A stretch of 64,000 nucleotides of DNA from Microbacterium terregens. GTDB lineage: Bacteria; Actinomycetota; Actinomycetes; Actinomycetales; Microbacteriaceae. The notes under the pieces are model-generated. The model was not told the origin of the DNA and did no database searches. It was given only the letters and a program-made list of their open reading frames with translations. The translations under genes and the position numbers were made by a program. This document shows positions 58,854-64,000 of this stretch, in pieces. Each line of letters begins with the position of its first letter. Position 1 is the first letter of the stretch. Where the stretch lies: the NCBI RefSeq assembly GCF_039534975.1, contig NZ_BAAAWH010000001.1, positions 1,054,001 to 1,118,000 of the forward strand, read 5' to 3'.

Positions 58854-59849
58854 ATGACCATGACGGCGAGGCGCAACATCCTCGCCGTCGTCGTGTTCGT
58901 CCTGCTGGTGGTGCTCGGAGCGGCGGTCGGGATCTTCGTCGGCGACGCGGTGGGCGTCCCCGCCGAGCTGCCCCTGACGGTCGTCGAGCGCGACCCGGCG
59001 ATGGCCTGGGTCGCGCGGGGACTGCTGGTGCTCGCGGCGTTGTGGATCGCCATCGGGGCGGTCGCGTCGCGGACGTCACTCGTCCGTCGTCCGGGAGCCG
59101 CCGCCGCCCGCGCCTCCTGGCTCGGCGCGACCCGCCCGTGGCGCGCCCGCGAGTCGACGCTCGGAATGCTGCCGCTGGACCGGTGGCTCCTGCTGATCGT
59201 CCCGGCAGCACTCCTGATCGCGACCCGTGCCGCGCAGTCGTCGTTCCGGTGGGGGGCCCAGCTGACACTGGTCCTGGCGGCCTGGATCGGGTTCGTGGTG
59301 GTCGTCCGACTCGTGATCGGTCGACGCTCGCCCTGGCCCGTGATCGCCGCAGTCGGCGGCGTGGTCGTTCTCCGCTGCATCGTGGCCCTCGTGGCGCTGT
59401 CGGTGGACGGACCCGGGGGGCACTGGGTGTCGTTCTGGACCGATCCGCCGCGCAGCACCGTGTACATCGCCATTGCGTTCGCCCTGTTCGTCTGGGCGTT
59501 CGTCGCCGCAGGCTGGGCGCTGGCGGCGCAGATCGGACGTCGCCGGGCGACCGGGACCGTTCTCGCCGGCATCGGCGCAGCCCTGCTCCTCGCCGCCGTC
59601 ATCGTGGCGAGCGTCGGTGCGCAGGCGATGCTCGCCGCGTGGAACGACGAGCTCGGGCTGCTGCCCTCGGGGATGGCGCGCATCCTCGGCATCACCGTCT
59701 ACTCCGAGATCCCCGCCGCCGCCGCGTGGTGGGCCGTCGGCTCGGGACTGGTCGTGACGGTGGTCGGCGTTCTCCTGGCGCTGCCGTACCGTCGCCGCGA
59801 CCGGGACGCGCCGGCTTCGCCGGACGCGTCCGTGGGTCTGACGAACTAG
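58854..59849 (+). CDS. Polytopic membrane protein of unknown function
   Basis: 331 residues with about seven predicted transmembrane helices: ILAVVVFVLLVVLGAAVGIF, MAWVARGLLVLAALWIAIGA, WLLLIVPAALLIATRAAQSS, QLTLVLAAWIGFVVVVRLVI, then VYIAIAFALFVWAFVAAGWA and others. No family signature is recognised. It is probably a single-gene transcription unit with a leaderless mRNA, and is unrelated in sequence to the divergent transporter. Confidence 0.75.
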   Translation: MTMTARRNILAVVVFVLLVVLGAAVGIFVGDAVGVPAELPLTVVERDPAMAWVARGLLVLAALWIAIGAVASRTSLVRRPGAAAARASWLGATRPWRARESTLGMLPLDRWLLLIVPAALLIATRAAQSSFRWGAQLTLVLAAWIGFVVVVRLVIGRRSPWPVIAAVGGVVVLRCIVALVALSVDGPGGHWVSFWTDPPRSTVYIAIAFALFVWAFVAAGWALAAQIGRRRATGTVLAGIGAALLLAAVIVASVGAQAMLAAWNDELGLLPSGMARILGITVYSEIPAAAAWWAVGSGLVVTVVGVLLALPYRRRDRDAPASPDASVGLTN

Positions 59850-60033
59850 GCCGCGAGGTCAGGGTCTGATCCGAGATCCTGTCAGTGACCGACCGCCGCG
59901 CGGACCTGCGCGCGACGGAGAAGGCGGCAGCGTCAGGATGCCGTCGCGAACGGCGACGCGCGGCTTCGAGCCGCCGAGCGTCCACGCGATCACGACAGCG
60001 CCCGCGATCTCGGCCGGTGTCGTCCCGGCGACC

Positions 60034-60048
60034 TAGACTTGATGGGAC
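60034..60048 (+). promoter_or_regulatory. -10 box close to the pcrA start
   Basis: TAGACT (60034-60039) is 9 nt before the ATG, slightly wider than the 6-nt spacing at other genes here. The mRNA would begin at or within a few bases of the start codon. No -35 element is evident. Confidence 0.4.
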
Positions 60049-62529
60049 ATGACCGACGCCACCTCCACCGCGCGCGGCGCGGCATCCGCCCCGATGATCA
60101 TCGTCGGCGGCGAACGCGGCCCGCAGCAGGGCGACGCTCCGACCGGCGCCCGTCCCGACGAAGACCTGCTGGTGGGCCTGAACCCTCCCCAGCGCGAAGC
60201 GGTCATCTACCGTGGTCCCGCCCTGCTGATCATCGCCGGTGCGGGCTCGGGCAAGACCAGCGTGCTCACGCGCCGGGTCGCCAGCCTGCTGCGCACGAAA
60301 GAGGCGTGGCCGAGCCAGATCCTGGCGATCACCTTCACGAACAAGGCTGCGGGCGAGATGCGAGAGCGGGTCGCCCAACTGGTCGGCGATCGCGCCCAGG
60401 GCATGTGGATCTCGACGTTCCACTCCGCGTGCGTGCGGATCCTCCGCCGCGAAGCCGAGCAGTTCGGGTTCACCAAGTCGTTCACGATCTACGACTCCGG
60501 CGACTCGCGCGCGCTCATCAAGCGGCTCGTCAAGGAGCACGAGGCGGACGCCTTCGGGCTGACCCCCGCGAGCACGCAGAGTCGCATCTCCAAACTCAAG
60601 AACGAGCTGTCGGATGCCGAGTCCTACGCGCGTTCGGCGAACATGAACGATCCGGCCGAACGCAAATTCGTCGACGTCTTCACCGACTATCAGCGCGCGC
60701 TGCAGCGGGCCAACGCGTTCGACTTCGACGACCTGATCGGCCAGACGGTGTACCTGTTCCGCGCCTTCCCCCAAGTCGCGGACACCTACCGTCGTCGCTT
60801 CCGTCACATCCTCGTCGACGAGTACCAGGACACGAACCACGCGCAGTACGCGCTGATCCACGAGCTCACCCGGCCGATCGGATCCGACGCACCGCCCATC
60901 GCCGCAGGCGGCGGCATGATGATCTTCGAACCCGACCCCGCGGACGACCCCGACCGGGCACCGGCATCCCTCACCGTCGTGGGTGATTCCGACCAGTCGA
61001 TCTACGCGTTCCGCGGCGCCGACATCAGGAACATCAGCGAATTCGAACGCGACTACCCGGGTGCGAAGGTCGTGCTGCTCGAGCAGAACTACCGCTCGAC
61101 CCAGAACATCCTGAGCGCCGCGAACGCCGTCATCGGCAACAACTTCGACCGCAAGGACAAGAAGCTGTGGACCGACGTCGGCGCCGGCGAGAAGATCGTC
61201 GGCTTCACGGGCTACTCGCAGCACGACGAGGCGCAGTTCGTCGCTGACGAGGTCGACACCCTCCGCCGCGGCGGGATCGACTACTCGCAGATCGCCGTGT
61301 TCTACCGCACGAACTCGCAGAGCCGTGCGCTCGAGGAGATCTTCATCCGCTCCGCGGTGCCCTACAAGATCATGGGCGGCACGAAGTTCTACGAGCGCGC
61401 CGAGATCAAGGATGCGCTGGCCTATCTGGTCGCCGTCTCCAACCCCGCCGACGAGATGGCGCTGCGTCGCATCATCAACCGGCCGCGCCGGGGGATCGGC
61501 GATGTGACCGTCGAGGCGATCTCGCGGTACGCCGCGAACGAGCAGATCACCTTCCGCGATGCGCTCGCGAACGCGTCGGCGCTCGGCGTCGGCCCCAAGA
61601 TGCAGGCCGCCATCGCGCACCTGGACGCGGTGCTGGCCGAAGCCACGGACGTGATGCTTCCCGCGACCGGAGAGCTCGCGCCGCCCACGGCGGTCGCCGA
61701 CGGACTGCAGCTGCTGCTGGCCAAGACCGGGTACACCGATGCCCTGCGCGCGAGCCGCGACGCGCAGGACGAGGCCCGGGTCGAGAACCTCGACGAGCTG
61801 GTGGCCGTGGCCCGCGAGTTCGCGCGCAACAACCCCGAGGGCACGGTGATCGATTTCCTCGCGGAGGTGCAGCTCGTGTCCGACGCTGACGACCTCGAGG
61901 ACGCCTCGGGCTCGGTGTCGCTCATGACGATGCACACCGCGAAGGGGCTCGAGTACGACGCCGTGTTCGTGACCGGCGTCGAAGAGGACCTCATTCCGCA
62001 CCGCATCTCCGCGGGGGAGCCGGGCGGTCCGCAAGAGGAGCGGCGCCTCTTCTACGTCGGCATCACGCGCGCCCGCAAGCGCCTCTACCTCTCCCTGGCC
62101 ATGACCCGCGCGCAGTTCGGCGAGATCTCGGTCGCGATGCCCAGCCGGTTCCTGCAGGAGATCCCCACCGACCTCATCCATTGGCGCCAGTCGCCCGGCG
62201 ACGTCAACTCGCGCGGAGGCATGCAGTCACGGGCCTTGAACGCACGACGCTCCGGCGGCCCCAGCAGTTCCGGCACGCGCTATGGCGACGATCTGGTGCC
62301 GAAGTCGACCTCGATCGACCGCTTCGCGAACCGCATCCCGGCGAAAGTGCGGGACAACGGCGACCTTCAGCTCGCCTCGGGCGACCGCATCAAGCATGAC
62401 GACTTCGGCGAGGGACGGGTGGATGCCGTCACCGGCGAGGGCGCGAAGCGCGTCGCCCACGTGCGCTTCGACACGGCCGGCCCGAAGAAGCTCCTGATCA
62501 AGATCGCGCCGATCGAGAAGATCCAGTAA
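60049..62529 (+). CDS. pcrA: ATP-dependent DNA helicase, UvrD/PcrA type
   Basis: 826 residues. Superfamily 1 motifs: LIIAGAGSGKTSVLTRRVAS (motif I, about 60-80), HILVDEYQDTNHAQYALIHE (motif II), LTVVGDSDQSIYAFRGADIR (motif III), then QNYRSTQNILSAANAVIGNN (motif IV), and SLMTMHTAKGLEYDAVFVTG plus YVGITRARKRLYLSLAMTRA (motifs V and VI). The C-terminal PcrA domain (DDFGEGRVDAVTGEGAKRVA) binds RNA polymerase in this family. A short insertion (about 280-305, rich in Gly/Asp/Pro) separates motifs II and III, as in actinobacterial PcrA. It unwinds DNA in repair and at transcription-replication conflicts. Confidence 0.95.
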   Translation: MTDATSTARGAASAPMIIVGGERGPQQGDAPTGARPDEDLLVGLNPPQREAVIYRGPALLIIAGAGSGKTSVLTRRVASLLRTKEAWPSQILAITFTNKAAGEMRERVAQLVGDRAQGMWISTFHSACVRILRREAEQFGFTKSFTIYDSGDSRALIKRLVKEHEADAFGLTPASTQSRISKLKNELSDAESYARSANMNDPAERKFVDVFTDYQRALQRANAFDFDDLIGQTVYLFRAFPQVADTYRRRFRHILVDEYQDTNHAQYALIHELTRPIGSDAPPIAAGGGMMIFEPDPADDPDRAPASLTVVGDSDQSIYAFRGADIRNISEFERDYPGAKVVLLEQNYRSTQNILSAANAVIGNNFDRKDKKLWTDVGAGEKIVGFTGYSQHDEAQFVADEVDTLRRGGIDYSQIAVFYRTNSQSRALEEIFIRSAVPYKIMGGTKFYERAEIKDALAYLVAVSNPADEMALRRIINRPRRGIGDVTVEAISRYAANEQITFRDALANASALGVGPKMQAAIAHLDAVLAEATDVMLPATGELAPPTAVADGLQLLLAKTGYTDALRASRDAQDEARVENLDELVAVAREFARNNPEGTVIDFLAEVQLVSDADDLEDASGSVSLMTMHTAKGLEYDAVFVTGVEEDLIPHRISAGEPGGPQEERRLFYVGITRARKRLYLSLAMTRAQFGEISVAMPSRFLQEIPTDLIHWRQSPGDVNSRGGMQSRALNARRSGGPSSSGTRYGDDLVPKSTSIDRFANRIPAKVRDNGDLQLASGDRIKHDDFGEGRVDAVTGEGAKRVAHVRFDTAGPKKLLIKIAPIEKIQ

Positions 62530-62627
62530 CCGGTCCGCACCACCTCGCGGTGGGCGCGGCGGACTTTCTGCGGCGCACGCGGTCGGCGCTGCCGCGCCAG
62601 CGCCGCCGGTGCCGTTACGCTCCACAC

Positions 62628-63605
62628 ATGGCTCTGTTCTCAAAGCGGACGAACTCAGACGGCAACGACGGCCCAGGGGCGGAGTCCGGCGACGCGACAG
62701 CCACGCAGCCCTCGCGTGATGCGGCCACGGATGCCGCGGCATCCGTCGGCATCTCCGTCTCGTCGTACCGCGGGATGGGCGCGCAGCCCGCGCCCGCAGC
62801 CCCTGCCGGGGCGGCTGCCGCGACCGAGTCGGTGCCCGGCATCAAGGACAACGTCGTGCTGCGCGAAGCGCTCGCCGCCCTGTCCGAGTCGCCCTCGGTC
62901 GCCGACATCCTCGGCGTCGCCCGGCAGCTGCTGCAGGGACACCTGTTCCTGCGGGTCAAAGGCGACGCCCGCGAGCTTCTCGCGGCGGGCAAGGACCTGC
63001 CGGTCGCGGTGGTCACGCTGAACGGCAAGCAGTTCGTCCTCGCGTACAGCAGCGGAACGGCGCTGCGTGCGAGCATCAAGGCCGACAAAGAGCTGGGCAC
63101 GTCCGCGATGGGCCAGCCGGTGCGTTCGGTCATCCGCTACGTGCTCGCGGGCACGTACGCCGGGATCGTCGTCGATCACGCGTCGGCGCCGGCGCGCGCG
63201 GTGATCCCGCGGGAGCTGCTCGAGAAGCTCGTGGAGCAGGGCGATCCGACGTTCGAGGTCAAGACGCTGCTGTCCGCAGAGCGCACCCCCGCGACGGCGT
63301 CGGAGCTGGCGGACACCCTGACGCGTGCGAAGTTCTGGGTCGCGGTGAACACGTCGCCCGGGGGACAGGTCGGCGTCGCCGAGGCGCGCACCGTCGACGG
63401 CGACCGGTTGCTCGAGCTGTACTCGCATCCCCTCGAGGTGGCCTCGCAGCAACGCGGCGACCGGGCCGCGCCGATGACCGCGCCCCAGCTTGCGGCAGCC
63501 TTGCAGGCCGACCAGGGCCTGGCCGGCGTGATCGTCGACCCGGGCGGTCCGTGGATGCGTCTTTCGCGCGCTGAACTCGCGCCGATCCTGGCGCTGCCCG
63601 CCTGA
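62628..63605 (+). CDS. SseB-like protein
   Basis: 325 residues from ATG at 62628; TACGCT lies exactly 6 nt upstream, indicating a leaderless mRNA. The first about 65 residues are a low-complexity Ala/Ser/Asp linker. Then follow two SseB-type domains: LREALAALSESPSVADILGV, VAVVTLNGKQFVLAYSSGTA, and LADTLTRAKFWVAVNTSPGG. The SseB family is common in actinobacteria; its function in these bacteria is unknown and not linked to type III secretion. It is downstream of pcrA but has its own promoter. Confidence 0.8.
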   Translation: MALFSKRTNSDGNDGPGAESGDATATQPSRDAATDAAASVGISVSSYRGMGAQPAPAAPAGAAAATESVPGIKDNVVLREALAALSESPSVADILGVARQLLQGHLFLRVKGDARELLAAGKDLPVAVVTLNGKQFVLAYSSGTALRASIKADKELGTSAMGQPVRSVIRYVLAGTYAGIVVDHASAPARAVIPRELLEKLVEQGDPTFEVKTLLSAERTPATASELADTLTRAKFWVAVNTSPGGQVGVAEARTVDGDRLLELYSHPLEVASQQRGDRAAPMTAPQLAAALQADQGLAGVIVDPGGPWMRLSRAELAPILALPA

Positions 63606-63651
63606 TCGGTCTCGACGCACGGAGGGCTTTCCGGGAATCCTCGGACACCTC

Positions 63652-63680
63652 TTGACGTGCGGCGCGCTCGGCGATACCGT
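63652..63680 (+). promoter_or_regulatory. Promoter of the ArsR-type gene
   Basis: TTGACG (63652-63657) and TACCGT (63675-63680) are separated by 17 bp, a good sigma-A-type promoter. An inverted repeat TCAAC-N6-GTTGA (63683-63698) lies at the predicted transcription start, consistent with autorepression. Confidence 0.6.
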
Positions 63681-63682
63681 AC

Positions 63683-63698
63683 TCAACAAGTTAGTTGA
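63683..63698. promoter_or_regulatory. Operator-like repeat TCAAC-N6-GTTGA
   Basis: A 5-bp inverted repeat with 6-nt spacer sits immediately 3' of the -10 box of the following ArsR gene. ArsR-family repressors commonly bind such imperfect palindromes around the start of transcription. Confidence 0.45.
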
Positions 63699-63720
63699 TC
63701 AAGAGAACAGTTGAAAACAA

Positions 63721-64000
63721 ATGACGGATGCTGCGCTCGACAGGGCGTTCGCAGCCCTCTCCGACCCGGTGCGCCGCGCGATCGTGGCACGCCTGAGTCG
63801 TGGGCCTGCAACGCTCGGTGAGCTGGCCGAGCCGTTCGCCATCACCCTCCAGGCGGTCTCGAGGCACATCAGCGTCCTCGAGGACGCGGGACTTGTGTGG
63901 CGAACGCGGGAGGCCCAGCGTCGTCCGGTTCATCTCGATGCGGCAGCCCTCGCCCGGCTCACCTCGTGGATCGACCGGTACCGGCTCGACGCCGAAGCCG
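63721..64000 (+). CDS. ArsR-family transcriptional regulator, N-terminal part
   Basis: The first 93 residues are in the window; the gene continues past the right edge. MTDAALDRAFAALSDPVRRA, then IVARLSRGPATLGELAEPFA and ITLQAVSRHISVLEDAGLVW form a typical ArsR winged helix. The recognition helix (QAVSRHISVLE) lacks the Cys-x-Cys metal motif of classical metal sensors, so it is of the SdpR/ArsR-like type often paired with an SRPBCC/AHSA1 gene downstream. The start ATG at 63721 is 40 nt after the -10 box. Confidence 0.85.
   Translation, partial: MTDAALDRAFAALSDPVRRAIVARLSRGPATLGELAEPFAITLQAVSRHISVLEDAGLVWRTREAQRRPVHLDAAALARLTSWIDRYRLDAEA

Noticed and set aside
59692..62181. 829-codon minus-strand frame opposite pcrA
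   Set aside because: Antisense shadow of the helicase; no recognisable domain.
1..64000. CRISPR arrays, rRNA, riboswitches
   Set aside because: No regularly spaced direct repeats with unique spacers, no rRNA sequence and no recognisable riboswitch core was seen.

Overview
The window looks like chromosomal DNA of a high-GC actinobacterium, most likely a Microbacterium-like member of the Microbacteriaceae. The evidence is the very GC-rich coding sequence, the constant recurrence of the octamer CGGCATCC/GGATGCCG, the many leaderless starts, and the gene content. No rRNA, CRISPR array or complete insertion sequence is visible, and I could not certify an intact tRNA.

Region 1 (1-17.1 kb, mostly minus strand) is most of an extracellular or cytoplasmic contractile injection system (eCIS, PVC/Afp-like). 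In transcription order it runs: LuxR-type regulator, DUF4255 tail-terminator protein, AAA+ ATPase, DUF4157 protein, large cargo candidate with a possible nuclease-like tip, sheath, tube, tail-assembly protein, DUF6760 small protein, Pro/Ala-rich protein with repeated QR motifs, second tube-type protein, LysM tube-cap protein, VgrG/gpV spike, gp25-like baseplate protein, and the start of a large baseplate protein cut by the window edge. A PAAR-like tip and a membrane-anchored beta-sandwich protein are divergently encoded at 16.8-19.2 kb.

Region 2 (19.3-29.7 kb) holds a TetR/MMPL exporter pair, a GNAT acetyltransferase, a 4'-phosphopantetheinyl transferase, and a minus-strand operon of a Lys/Ala-rich basic protein, a Pls/PosA-type NRPS and a translationally coupled M1 metallopeptidase. 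Together these suggest synthesis, activation and turnover of a poly(amino acid).

Region 3 (29.8-43.4 kb) is a mosaic genomic island: serine recombinase, small unknown genes, LysM protein, RecF-like ATPase, MobF relaxase-helicase, Fic protein with a palindromic operator, excisionase-like HTH and tyrosine integrase. Three related tRNA-3'-end-like repeats lie at 29.8, 30.8 and 53.0 kb, so the nitrate locus that follows is enclosed by the last two.

Region 4 (43.4-52.6 kb) is a dissimilatory nitrate respiration locus: narGHJI on the minus strand, a divergent narK across a perfect 10-bp inverted repeat, a cysteine-containing winged-helix regulator and a DUF6457 protein.

Region 5 (52.6-64.0 kb) is ordinary chromosome: amidase_2 lipoprotein-like or membrane-anchored hydrolase, WYL regulator with a strong operator, DrrAB-like ABC exporter, SulP anion transporter, polytopic membrane protein, PcrA/UvrD helicase, SseB-like protein and the start of an ArsR regulator. 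Many genes across regions 1, 3 and 5 have a TANNNT-type -10 box exactly 6 nt before the start codon, indicating leaderless mRNAs.
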